A DNA stretch of 64,000 nt from Hyphomicrobiaceae bacterium (GCA_947472885.1 CANJBX010000003.1:28700-92699); one strand, 5' to 3'. Shown: positions 19,601-28,829, counted from the first letter of the stretch. The notes: generated by a model from the letters alone, not told the origin. Made by a program: numbers and translations.

Positions 19601-19804
19601 GCGAGCCTCGTTCCTGGCGTTTCCAAAAGGCGTAGCCGGTGCAAACCCTGTTGCGAGCGCGGCTTGCGCGATTCCCGTTCTGAGTTGCGTTTGGCTGCCC
19701 AACAGCTTGAAATTGCGTGCTTTTCCGCAGAGCGCCAATCGCGGATATATACTACTCCACCCGTGCTGGATTACAATGCGCGCAACAACATAGGGAGCGC
19801 GCCG

Positions 19805-20821
19805 ATGGTTCGGGTCTTTGCGATTATTCTGGCGGTGATGGGCTTTGGCGCAGTGGCCCACGCGCAGGATGCGGCCGAATGGGAAAAGGTCGTCGCGGGG
19901 GGCAAGAAGGAGGGCAAGGTCGTCCTCTATAACTCGGCCAACGGCGCGTCCTATTTTACCAACATCATAAAGGCGTTTGAACAGAAGTACGGCATCAGCG
20001 TCGATTCGCTCGACCTGCGCGCCTCGGAACTGACCGAGCGCATCCGCGCCGAACAGGTGGCGGGGCGCTACCTCGGCGATCTCGAACTGCATTCGACCTC
20101 GACCATCCAGCAGCAGATCATCGACGGCCCACTGGTCGAGAAGATCGGCAAGGTGCCCAACATCGCCAACCTGCGCGCGGACCTGCCGGCAACCGATATG
20201 TGGATTCCGGCGTGGATCCAGGCCTATGGCGTTCTGGTCAACACGCGCATGGTGAAGCCGGAGGACGAGCCCAAGTCATGGAAGGATCTCACCGATCCGA
20301 AATGGCAGGGCAAGATGCTCTCGGACGACACGCGGCCCATCGGCGGCGGCCAGACCATGTTCTTTGTGCTGCAAAAAACCTACGGCACGCCGTTCCACGA
20401 AAAGCTGGCCGCGCAAAATCTCGTGTTCTCGCGCGACCTGCGTAACGACGCCCGCCGCATCGCCCGCGGCGAGTACCCGCTCTATATCCCGCAGATGTTC
20501 GCGATGGCGTCGGACCTCAAGGGTCTGCCGGTGAAGGCGGTCGTGATGGAAGAGGGCGTGCCTTACGTGCCGATCAACTTCGCGCAGTTGAAGAACGCGC
20601 CGCATCCGAATGCCGCGCGCGTGTTCATCAACTACTTTCTCGAAGTCGAATCGCAACTTCAGTATGCCAATGCCTGGATGACGCCGGTGGTGAAGGGGCT
20701 GATGGACAGGGCCAATCCCGACGCGCGGCCTTACGTCGAGCCGAAACTTCTTGGCGCAACGACACTTGAGGAGCGCGTGCCGATGATGGAACTGGCGAAG
20801 AAGATTTATTCGCCGAAGTGA
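19805..20821 (+). CDS. ABC transporter extracellular substrate-binding protein (Fe3+-type fold)
   Basis: MVRVFAIILAVMGFGAVAHAQ signal peptide, then EWEKVVAGGKKEGKVVLYNSA; divergent from the permease/ATPase operon; ORF-track start 19223 is in the antisense of the neighbour. Confidence 0.88.
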   Translation: MVRVFAIILAVMGFGAVAHAQDAAEWEKVVAGGKKEGKVVLYNSANGASYFTNIIKAFEQKYGISVDSLDLRASELTERIRAEQVAGRYLGDLELHSTSTIQQQIIDGPLVEKIGKVPNIANLRADLPATDMWIPAWIQAYGVLVNTRMVKPEDEPKSWKDLTDPKWQGKMLSDDTRPIGGGQTMFFVLQKTYGTPFHEKLAAQNLVFSRDLRNDARRIARGEYPLYIPQMFAMASDLKGLPVKAVVMEEGVPYVPINFAQLKNAPHPNAARVFINYFLEVESQLQYANAWMTPVVKGLMDRANPDARPYVEPKLLGATTLEERVPMMELAKKIYSPK

Positions 20822-20842
20822 GAAACCGCTCTGCGCGGGCCG

Positions 20843-20987
20843 CCTCGATCCTTCGAGACGCATCGCTACGCGATGCTCCTCAGGATGAGGCGGGGCGGAA
20901 CGTCGCGCTTTTGAAAGATCGGACAGGCTGCATATCCACCTCATCCTGAGGAGCGATGCGTGAGCATCGCGTCTCGAAGGATCGAGG
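20843..20987. repeat. Long imperfect inverted repeat (about 48-nt arms) in convergent spacer
   Basis: Left cctcgatccttcgagacgcatcgctacgcgatgctcctcaggatgagg (20843-20890); right cctcatcctgaggagcgatgcgtgagcatcgcgtctcgaaggatcgagg (20939-20987). Confidence 0.8.
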
Positions 20988-21014
20988 TGGCCGCTGGGCG
21001 GATGAAGCGTGATC

Positions 21015-22211
21015 CTACCGCTTGTTCTTCTTCGGCGGATGGGCCTTTACGGCTTCCTCGTTGATGTCGGTGCCCCAGCCGGGCCGGGTCGGCAGCACGA
21101 ACTGGCCGTTCTCGATCACCGGCGGATGGGTGAAGATTTCGTCGCGCCACGGCGCTTCATCGACATCGTATTCCATGATGCGGTAGTTCGGGATCGCCGC
21201 GCAGAAATGTGCGCTGATGTAGCTCGACAGATGGCCCGCGAAATTATGTGGCGCGCAATCGGTCTCGAAGGCGTCGGCAAGCGAGGCGATACGCACCGAT
21301 TCCCACATGCCGTTCCACTGCACATCGACGATGGCGACGTCGCAGGAGTAATTCGCCATGAACGGCTTGAACGCGCCAAGCCCATGGATCGTCTCCAGCG
21401 ACGCAATCGGCGTCGAGGTCGAGCGCCGTAGCAACGCGAGCGCCTCCGGATCGTGGATATCGCATTCGAGCCAGGCGAGCTTGAGCGGCTCAAGGGCTTT
21501 CGCAATGCGGATGAAGCCCTCGGTGCGCTGGCTGAAATTCAGGTCCATGCGGATTTCAAAATCCGGGCCGGTGCCGTCGCGGAACGCTTCCGCCGTCTCG
21601 TAGATATTCTTGATGATCTTCGGCTCGGGATGGCGGGACAGGAAATTCGGCAGCATGCGAAATCCCGGCATGAACACCGGATCGTCGGGCGACAGCGCGA
21701 GCGGATTGGTCTTGAGCGACTTGAAGCCCTTGGCCTTCACCTCGGCGCCGAGCTTTTTGATGTCGTCGAGCGTGCGGATCGGCTCCATGCCGAGTACGCC
21801 TTCGAAGAAGTCCTTGCGCCAGACGCGGAACGAGCCGCAGTGCGACCAGTAAAGATTGATGCGGTCGCGGAACGGGCCGCCGAACAGTTCGTAGACCGGC
21901 ACGCCAAGCGCCTTGGCCTTGACGTCGAGGCAGGCGTTTTCAATCGCCGCGATGGCCTCGTGATTGACGCCGCCGATGGACATGCGGGTGAGTGCGCGCA
22001 GCGACACCACGATCTTGCCAACCGCGCGCGGGTCCATGCCGACGACGATGTCGGCGAAACTGTTGACCAGTTGCGTCGTCGCATTCGGCGCGCCGAAGTC
22101 CTCGTTGTATTCGGACCAGCCGACGATGCCGTCGTCGGTCGTGAGTTTCAGGAACGAAAAGTCGCGCCAGCCGGCGTCGGCCTTCATGGTCTCGATTTTT
22201 GCGATGCGCAT
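21015..22211 (-). CDS. Mandelate racemase/muconate lactonizing enzyme family protein (enolase superfamily)
   Basis: MRIAKIETMKADAGWRDFSFLKLTTDDGIVGWSE...IRMDLNFSQRTEG...WLECDIHDPEAL...VDVQWNGM. Confidence 0.88.
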   Translation of the reverse strand: MRIAKIETMKADAGWRDFSFLKLTTDDGIVGWSEYNEDFGAPNATTQLVNSFADIVVGMDPRAVGKIVVSLRALTRMSIGGVNHEAIAAIENACLDVKAKALGVPVYELFGGPFRDRINLYWSHCGSFRVWRKDFFEGVLGMEPIRTLDDIKKLGAEVKAKGFKSLKTNPLALSPDDPVFMPGFRMLPNFLSRHPEPKIIKNIYETAEAFRDGTGPDFEIRMDLNFSQRTEGFIRIAKALEPLKLAWLECDIHDPEALALLRRSTSTPIASLETIHGLGAFKPFMANYSCDVAIVDVQWNGMWESVRIASLADAFETDCAPHNFAGHLSSYISAHFCAAIPNYRIMEYDVDEAPWRDEIFTHPPVIENGQFVLPTRPGWGTDINEEAVKAHPPKKNKR

Positions 22212-22222
22212 GTTTTCCAGCC

Positions 22223-23176
22223 TTAAAGTTTCACGACGTCCTGCAGCGGTTCTTTCGCCAGATAGCGTTTGAGATTCGCTACCGCATTATCAGAAATCCG
22301 GTTGGTGGTCAGTGCACCTGCCGCGCCGGCGCAGTGCGGCGAGATGTAGATATTCGGCGCATCCCACAAGGGGTGCTCGGGCGGCAGCGGCTCAGGCGAG
22401 GTGACGTCGATGCCGGCGCCGGCAATCGTGCCGTTCTTGAGCGCTTCGGTGAGTGCGATCTGGTCGATGATGCCGCCGCGCGCGATATTGACGATGATCG
22501 CATTCTTCTTGCACAGGCCGAGGAGGCGCGCGTTGAACAGGTGATGTGTCGCACTGTCGAGCGGCAGCGAAATCAGGATCGTGTCGGCGCGCTTGACGAC
22601 CTCGTCGATCTTGCCAAACGGCATCATCTCGTCGGCGCCCGGATCGGCTGCGCCGGTGCGCGACAGGCCGATCACATGCGAGCCGAGCGCGCGCATGAGG
22701 CGGGCGATTTCCTTGCCGATATGGCCAAAGCCGAGTACGGCGGCGGTCTGCCCGATGGGCGTGATCATCTTCGCCGCCGCGCTGCGGTCCCAGCCGTGCT
22801 TGTACTGATTTTTCACGAAGGCCGGCACCTGCCGCTGTACGGCGAGCAGCAGCGACACGGCGTGCAGGCCGACGCCGGGCGCCAGCGCGTCGCCAACATT
22901 CGTCACCTGAGCGCCGTTGGGCACGCCGAGTTCCTTGGCATGGTCATAGCCAGCGGTAAGGATTTGCAGCCACTTGAGCTTGTTGCCGTTTTTCAGCACA
23001 GCCTCGGCCGCCTTGCCGACATAGAGCATGTCACCCATGAACAGGGCGTCGGCCTCCGGCATTTCGGCCGCAAGCGCCTCTGCATTGTCGACGATTTTCA
23101 GATCGGGCCCGAGGATCGCGCCGAGTTTGGCGGACAGTTCGGCCTTGGCCAGCGTAGCGTAGAGTACCGCGCGCAT
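22223..23176 (-). CDS. D-2-hydroxyacid dehydrogenase family protein
   Basis: AVLGFGHIGKEIARLMRALGSHVIGLSRTG, NIARGGIIDQIALTEAL; start chosen at MRAVLYATLAKAE (23176). Confidence 0.88.
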   Translation of the reverse strand: MRAVLYATLAKAELSAKLGAILGPDLKIVDNAEALAAEMPEADALFMGDMLYVGKAAEAVLKNGNKLKWLQILTAGYDHAKELGVPNGAQVTNVGDALAPGVGLHAVSLLLAVQRQVPAFVKNQYKHGWDRSAAAKMITPIGQTAAVLGFGHIGKEIARLMRALGSHVIGLSRTGAADPGADEMMPFGKIDEVVKRADTILISLPLDSATHHLFNARLLGLCKKNAIIVNIARGGIIDQIALTEALKNGTIAGAGIDVTSPEPLPPEHPLWDAPNIYISPHCAGAAGALTTNRISDNAVANLKRYLAKEPLQDVVKL

Positions 23177-23352
23177 TGACGTTCCTTGCCTGCATTTATT
23201 CTTGAGCCGCACCATAGTGGAGACATGCTGGTCCGGCCAGCAGGATACCGGGTGGGCATCGCATGAGGGGGCTGCGCAAAACAAGTTCACTCCGGGCGTT
23301 GACGCCGGTTTCAGTGGTGCGCGATATACGGTCTGCAAAAGGGACGGGAACG

Positions 23353-24456
23353 ATGGCAGACGCCGCGACTATGAATGCAGCCGGCACAGGCGGGTACCTT
23401 GGCTATGCGCCCATCGACTGCGACATTCATCCGGCGGTGCCCGACACCAAGGTGTTGCTGCCGTATTTCAACGACTACTGGCGCGAGAACCTCGTTAGCC
23501 GCGGGATCGAGCGCGCCAGCCTGAGCCTGACCAGCTATCCGCCCAACGCGCCGTCGTCGGCGCGGCCGGACTGGCGCATCAAGGGCAAGAAGGCCGGCAG
23601 CGATTTCGAGACGTTCAAGACCCAGGCGCTGGATGCGTTCGGCGTGCGCTATGCGATCTGCAACGTGCTGCATGCGGCGCAGGTGTTCCACTCCGAGGAT
23701 ATGTCGGCGGTTTTCTGCACGGCGGTCAACGACTGGCTGACGAAGGAATGGCTGGACCGCGACACGCGGTTGCGCGCTTCGATCCTCGTGCCGACCGAAA
23801 ATCCCGAAATGGCGGTCGAGGAAATCGAGCGCCGCGCGGGGGACAAGCGGTTCGTTCAGGTGCTGATGTTTGCCATGAACGAAATTCCGCTCGGCAAGCG
23901 TTTTTACTGGCCGATCTATAAGGCCGCTGAAAAGCACGGCCTCGCCATCGGCGTTCACGCTGGCAGCCTGTATCGCCACGCGCCGTCTTCGCTTGGCTGG
24001 GGTTCGTATTATCTGGAAGACTACGTCTTGCAGGCGCAGGCATTCGAGAGCCAGTTGCTCAGTCTCACCGCTGAAGGTGCATTCGCAAAATTTCCCGACC
24101 TGCGGGTCGTGTTCATGGAGTCGGGCTTCAGTTGGCTGCCGGCGTTTCTGTGGCGCGCCAACAAGACGTGGCGTGGCGTGCGCTCGGAAGTGCCGTGGGT
24201 GAAGAAGCCGCCGGCCGACATTATCCGCCATCATGTGCGCATCACGATGCAGCCGATTGACGAACCGCCGGATGAGGCCATTCTGGAGCAGGTCATCAAC
24301 CAGATCGGCTCCGACGAGATATTGTTGTTCTCGACCGATTATCCGCACTGGCATTTTGACGGCATGGACGCGATGCCGAAGGGTCTGCCGAAAGCGCTGA
24401 TGAAAAAGATCCTGGTCGATAATCCGCTGGCGGCGTATCCGCGGCTGCGGGATTAG
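23353..24456 (+). CDS. Amidohydrolase family protein (amidohydrolase-2/ACMSD-like), paralog of 18491-19600
   Basis: YAPIDCDIHPAVPDTK...GVHAGS...STDYPHWHFDGMD; start chosen at 23353. Confidence 0.88.
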   Translation: MADAATMNAAGTGGYLGYAPIDCDIHPAVPDTKVLLPYFNDYWRENLVSRGIERASLSLTSYPPNAPSSARPDWRIKGKKAGSDFETFKTQALDAFGVRYAICNVLHAAQVFHSEDMSAVFCTAVNDWLTKEWLDRDTRLRASILVPTENPEMAVEEIERRAGDKRFVQVLMFAMNEIPLGKRFYWPIYKAAEKHGLAIGVHAGSLYRHAPSSLGWGSYYLEDYVLQAQAFESQLLSLTAEGAFAKFPDLRVVFMESGFSWLPAFLWRANKTWRGVRSEVPWVKKPPADIIRHHVRITMQPIDEPPDEAILEQVINQIGSDEILLFSTDYPHWHFDGMDAMPKGLPKALMKKILVDNPLAAYPRLRD

Positions 24457-24466
24457 CGCGGCTTTC

Positions 24467-24592
24467 GTCATGGCCGGGCATAGCCGTTCGTAGAACGGCG
24501 TCGCTTCGCTCGCCTATGTCCCGGCCATCCCGCTCAGGGACGCAGTGGCTCTCCTAAGCGAGATCGCCGGGACAAGCCCGGCGATGACGAGC
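24467..24592. repeat. Composite intergenic palindromic repeat (GTCATGGCCGGG.../CCGGGACAAGCCCGGCGATGAC type)
   Basis: gtcatggccgggcatag...ctatgtcccggccat plus cgccgggacaagcccggcg hairpin between convergent genes. Confidence 0.65.
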
Positions 24593-24603
24593 GGTGAGAG
24601 TGT

Positions 24604-25584
24604 TTACGCCTTGCCCTTCCACACTTCCGGGTTCGACATGCGGATCGGCTGGCCGCCAAGCCACGCCGTCACGGCCTCGACCAGATCGCCATAGAACGCG
24701 CGATAGGATTCCTCGACGACGTAACCGAGGTGCGGCGTCAGCACGACGTTGTCGCGCTTGAGGAGTGCATGGTCATGCGGGATCGGCTCCTGCCAGTAAA
24801 CATCGAGGCCGGCACCTGCGATGCGGCGGTTCTGCAGCGTGTCGATCAATGCGGCTTCGTCGATCAGCGGCCCACGCGCGGTGTTGACGATGTAGGCGGT
24901 GGGCTTCATCAGCGACAGTTCGTGCTTGCCAACGACGCCTCGAGAACGCTCGCTCAAAACGAGATGCAGGCTGATAAGGTCGCTCTGGCGGAACAATTCG
25001 TCCTTCTCGACGCGCTGCACGCCGGCTTCCGCAGCCGACTCCGTGGTGAGGTTCTGGCTCCACGCGATCACGTTCATCTCGAACGCCTGCGCAACCTTCG
25101 CCACTTTGCGGCCGATCTTGCCGAGACCGACAAGGCCGAGCGTGCGGCCGAACAGTTGCGCGCCAAGGCTCGATTGCCACTGGCCCGCGCGAATGGCGCG
25201 GTCTTCCTGCGGGATATGCCGGATGGCGGCAAGCATCAGCGCCACCGCGAGTTCCGGGGTGCCCTGATGCGCACCGGCGTGCGCGCTTGAATGACAGACG
25301 AGGATGCCACGCTCGGTCGCGGCCGCCATGTCGAGCGTGCGGTGCTGCTGGCCGGTAATGGCGAGCAGTTTGAGGTTAGGCAGTTTTTCGAGGAGCGCGC
25401 GCGGCGCGGCGGTGCGCTCCCGCAGCATGCAAAGAACGTCGTAAGGCGCAAGCACGCGTGCCGCTTCGTCAGGGACTTCAAGCGGCTTGTTAATAATATC
25501 GACCTGATGATGCTTCGCGATGCCCGACCAGTCGGCCATCTTGAGCGCGACATGCTGGTAGTCGTCGAGGATCGCGATCTTCAT
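24604..25584 (-). CDS. D-2-hydroxyacid dehydrogenase family protein
   Basis: TLGLVGLGKIGRKVAKVAQAFEMNVIAWSQN, NTARGPLIDEAALIDTL. Confidence 0.9.
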   Translation of the reverse strand: MKIAILDDYQHVALKMADWSGIAKHHQVDIINKPLEVPDEAARVLAPYDVLCMLRERTAAPRALLEKLPNLKLLAITGQQHRTLDMAAATERGILVCHSSAHAGAHQGTPELAVALMLAAIRHIPQEDRAIRAGQWQSSLGAQLFGRTLGLVGLGKIGRKVAKVAQAFEMNVIAWSQNLTTESAAEAGVQRVEKDELFRQSDLISLHLVLSERSRGVVGKHELSLMKPTAYIVNTARGPLIDEAALIDTLQNRRIAGAGLDVYWQEPIPHDHALLKRDNVVLTPHLGYVVEESYRAFYGDLVEAVTAWLGGQPIRMSNPEVWKGKA

Positions 25585-25587
25585 CGC

Positions 25588-26646
25588 TCAGCCGAAATCG
25601 GGAGAAACAAGCAGGGCAGTGGCGTCACCGTTGCGGCCAATCAAAGCTGGAGCGCCGGTCAGCACTGTCCCGTGCGGCGTATCAATCGCAGCTTGGATGC
25701 TCACGATCATGCCGGGCGTGATTTCCAGCGGCTCACTGACGAGTGAACCGGCAAGCGCCTCCAGGGGCTGCGTGGTGCGGCAGCCTTCGACAAGCCATGA
25801 GTTGAATTTCATGGACGATGTATCGGGTAGCCTGGCAACCGCTGCAGCGAATTGTTCGGTCGCAGCCGAAATCGCGGCATTTACCTTGGCATCGCGAGAT
25901 AGCGTGCGGGTGATGCGTACCCACATGCCCTTGTAGGCGAGTGTCAGGCGCAGCGCGAACGTCTCGGCAAGGTCGCAGTTGCCTTCGAGGCGAATGAATG
26001 TGCGGCTTTTCGAAACATCCTTGCAAACGCCGACATAGACTTCCTCGGCGCCGTAGCGGCGCGCGATGCCGTCGATCTGCGCAGTCGCTGTTGCGCCATC
26101 GGTCTGTGTGGCGGAAGCCTGTTTCAGCGAGGCGTGCGCGATATGCGCTGCGGTGAAATAGAGCGCCACCGATACCGGATCGCCCGCTGCACGCAACTGC
26201 GCCAGCATTGCCGTGCCATCGATGACTGTGGCGCCTGCGGCGGTGATGCCTTCAACGACGCTGGTGGGCACCGTATCGAGATCGGGAATTGCGACAACCG
26301 CACCAGCCTTGTGTTCGCTGATGATGCGGCCGGATTCAGCTCCGAGCTTCGGCGAGTGAATGATGTTCTCAAGATGCGACGTGCGCTTCATCCAGTCGTT
26401 GACGCGATGGGAAAACCCGCCGACCAGCACATGCGCGCCTGAAGACGGCAGCACCAGCACGCAATGGTTCCAGTACGGCAGGAAAGTCGTGAACCACGAC
26501 ACGCCGGCGGTGCGCGCCGGATTGGAGTAGACGGCGAGCGCGTCGATGCCGGCCTTCGCCATCGCTGCTTGCGCGCGCGCCATCCGGCCATCGAGCGTTG
26601 CGACCGGCAGTTCGGTCTTCGACCAGGAGATCAATCCGCGACGCAT
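25588..26646 (-). CDS. M24/creatinase-fold family protein, highly divergent C-terminal domain
   Basis: N-terminal creatinase-like MARAQAAMAKAGIDALAVYSNPARTAGVSWFTTFLPYWN; adjacent to second M24-like gene; canonical M24 metal ligands not apparent. Confidence 0.65.
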   Translation of the reverse strand: MRRGLISWSKTELPVATLDGRMARAQAAMAKAGIDALAVYSNPARTAGVSWFTTFLPYWNHCVLVLPSSGAHVLVGGFSHRVNDWMKRTSHLENIIHSPKLGAESGRIISEHKAGAVVAIPDLDTVPTSVVEGITAAGATVIDGTAMLAQLRAAGDPVSVALYFTAAHIAHASLKQASATQTDGATATAQIDGIARRYGAEEVYVGVCKDVSKSRTFIRLEGNCDLAETFALRLTLAYKGMWVRITRTLSRDAKVNAAISAATEQFAAAVARLPDTSSMKFNSWLVEGCRTTQPLEALAGSLVSEPLEITPGMIVSIQAAIDTPHGTVLTGAPALIGRNGDATALLVSPDFG

Positions 26647-26648
26647 GG

Positions 26649-27749
26649 TTACACCGGCATTTCAAAGAGTTTCGCCGGCGTGCGCGTCAGGCGTTCGTTG
26701 CCGTTCTTCGTGACCAGCAGCATGTCGCCGAGCACAATGTAACCGGCTTCGGGATGATAGGTGTTCGGATGCACGATGATGGTCATGCCTTCGGTCAACA
26801 CCAGGTCGATGTCTTCAAGGATGTTCGGCTTGAGATCGCACATCAGCCCGAGGCCATGGCCACGCACGCGCGTATACTTGCTCGTCACGTAATCGCCGAG
26901 GCCGTATTTGCGGAACACGTCGTTCTCCGCGCGCGCCACGTCGGCGGCGGTAACGCCGGGCTTGACCACGGCGATGCCGGCTTCCATCGCTTCGTAATAG
27001 ACGTTGAATGCGCGCTTCTGCGTGTCGGTCGCCTTGCCGAGCGTCAGGGTGCGGCAGATCTGCGCGAAATAGCCGTCGATGGACGGCGTGAGTTCGGTGA
27101 TGACGAAATCGCCGGCCTTCAGGATGCGTTCCGACGGCGGCGCCATGCCGCGCACATCGACGCCGCCGGAACCCATAATCATGAAATTGTCGGGCGAACC
27201 CTTCGAGCGCAGGAAGGCTTCGACGTCGGCCATTACTTCATACTGCTTGCGGCCGGCCTTGGCCGCGGTGTCGCGGAAGTAGGCGTAGCCTTCGTCGGCC
27301 AGCGCGCCCGCGCGACGGATCGCGGCAATCTCTGACGGCATCTTTTCCATCAGCAGGCGGTCGATCAGGTTCGCGCCGTCGTCGAGGCGGAACTTGCGGT
27401 CGCCGGAGGTAAGAAACGGCGGCAGCAGCGAACGCTGCACGGCAGCGAGCTTCGGGTTTGAAATCTTGTCGAGCTGTTCGCTCACGGCGCGGCCGACGTC
27501 ACGCACGTAGCTCACTTCGACATTCTGCGTCTCGCCGCTGGCGCGCTCGGCTTCCGTCACGCTGTCGAGCAGCATGCGGCAGCGGCCATCGGCGGTGAGG
27601 ATGGCGATGGCTGAGCCTTCCAGCGAGGCGAAGTCAGCCACATAACGCAGGTGCGCTTCCTGCCACGACGTACCGAACGTAACGAGGGCTTCGACACCCT
27701 CGTTACGCATTTCAGCGAGCAGCCGCTCGCGGCGTTCCTGCGCCAGCAT
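26649..27749 (-). CDS. M24 family (Xaa-Pro aminopeptidase/creatinase-like) protein
   Basis: ITELTPSIDGYFAQICRTLTLG, RGHGLGL, EGMTIIVHPNTYHPE, GDMLLVTKNG align to M24 motifs with substitutions at ligand positions. Confidence 0.85.
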   Translation of the reverse strand: MLAQERRERLLAEMRNEGVEALVTFGTSWQEAHLRYVADFASLEGSAIAILTADGRCRMLLDSVTEAERASGETQNVEVSYVRDVGRAVSEQLDKISNPKLAAVQRSLLPPFLTSGDRKFRLDDGANLIDRLLMEKMPSEIAAIRRAGALADEGYAYFRDTAAKAGRKQYEVMADVEAFLRSKGSPDNFMIMGSGGVDVRGMAPPSERILKAGDFVITELTPSIDGYFAQICRTLTLGKATDTQKRAFNVYYEAMEAGIAVVKPGVTAADVARAENDVFRKYGLGDYVTSKYTRVRGHGLGLMCDLKPNILEDIDLVLTEGMTIIVHPNTYHPEAGYIVLGDMLLVTKNGNERLTRTPAKLFEMPV

Positions 27750-27761
27750 GCGATATTCCGG

Positions 27762-28724
27762 TTAGTTGGTTTCGAACTTGCCGACGGCGATGATTTTCTT
27801 CCAGAGCTCAATTTCGTCGGCGAGCTTCTGCTTGGTGCTCTCGGGCGTTCCGGGCAGCGGTTCGGCGCCTTGACGTATGAGATATTCGCGCGTTTCCGGC
27901 ATGGCGCTGATCTGGTTGATCCAGTCAGAGAGCTTCTTGATGATATCCGGCGGCGTGCCGGCCGGGGCGTAGAAAGCCCACCACGGCGGCAGTTCGGTAT
28001 TCTTCACGCCCTGCTCGGCGAGCGTTGGAATGTCGGGAAACGCCGTCGAGCGCTTCTCGGTGGCGACGCCGAGGATCTTCACCTTGCCCTGCTTTTCCTG
28101 GGTCAGCGCGAACGGCGCATCCGACATCACGAAGTCGATCTGTTCACCGGCAACGTCCGACACGGCGGCCTGCATGGTCTTGTAGGCGACCTGCGTGCCT
28201 TCAAGGCCGGCTGACGCGATGAACAGCGCGGCGACAGCCTGCGATGTCGTCGTCGGAATGCCGTAGGTCATCTTGTTGCCCTTGGCCTTCATCAGCGTGA
28301 TGAATTCCTGGACGTTCTTCGCGGGGTTCTTCTTGTCGTTGATCGTGAGTACGAAGCCGAGCTGGGCAAACGTGCTGATCGGAACGAGATCCTTCACGGG
28401 GTCGAACGGCAGGCTCTTGTAGAGATAGATATTGCCGGCGAGCGAGGAACTCGGTCCGGTTAGCAGCGTGTATCCGTCGGGTTTCGATTTCGCGACAAGA
28501 TCGGTTGCGATGTTCGCGCCGGCGCCAGGCCGGTTGTCGATGACAATCGGCTGGCCCGAAAGGTCCTTCAGTTTGTCGGTGTACCAGCGGTATAGAATGT
28601 CGGCGCCGCCGCCGGCCGGGAAGCCGGTGATGAGCTTGATGGGGCGGTCGGGGTATTGCGCCTTTGCGATTCCAGGCACCGCCAGCATTGCTGCGACAAG
28701 CGCTAATGTTCCGAGTTTTTTCAT
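27762..28724 (-). CDS. Bug/TTT-family periplasmic substrate-binding protein
   Basis: MKKLGTLALVAAMLAVPGIAKAQYPDRPIKLITGFPAGGGADILYRWYTDKL; start chosen at 28724 with upstream GGAGG (ggaaacc preceded by gtgggagg). Confidence 0.92.
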   Translation of the reverse strand: MKKLGTLALVAAMLAVPGIAKAQYPDRPIKLITGFPAGGGADILYRWYTDKLKDLSGQPIVIDNRPGAGANIATDLVAKSKPDGYTLLTGPSSSLAGNIYLYKSLPFDPVKDLVPISTFAQLGFVLTINDKKNPAKNVQEFITLMKAKGNKMTYGIPTTTSQAVAALFIASAGLEGTQVAYKTMQAAVSDVAGEQIDFVMSDAPFALTQEKQGKVKILGVATEKRSTAFPDIPTLAEQGVKNTELPPWWAFYAPAGTPPDIIKKLSDWINQISAMPETREYLIRQGAEPLPGTPESTKQKLADEIELWKKIIAVGKFETN

Positions 28725-28829
28725 GGTTTCCTCCCACGCATACATCATGTCTGCGCATAGCCTATCAGATGCGGTGCGGGCAGTTCAATTAAACCGGCGG
28801 AATGGCAGCTAGACGGCGCTGCGACCGGA

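Noticed and set aside
19223-19804. Upstream extension of the 532-aa plus-strand ORF before the Fe-type binding protein
   Set aside because: Overlaps the amidohydrolase on the opposite strand; a signal peptide begins cleanly at MVRVFAIILAVMG (19805).
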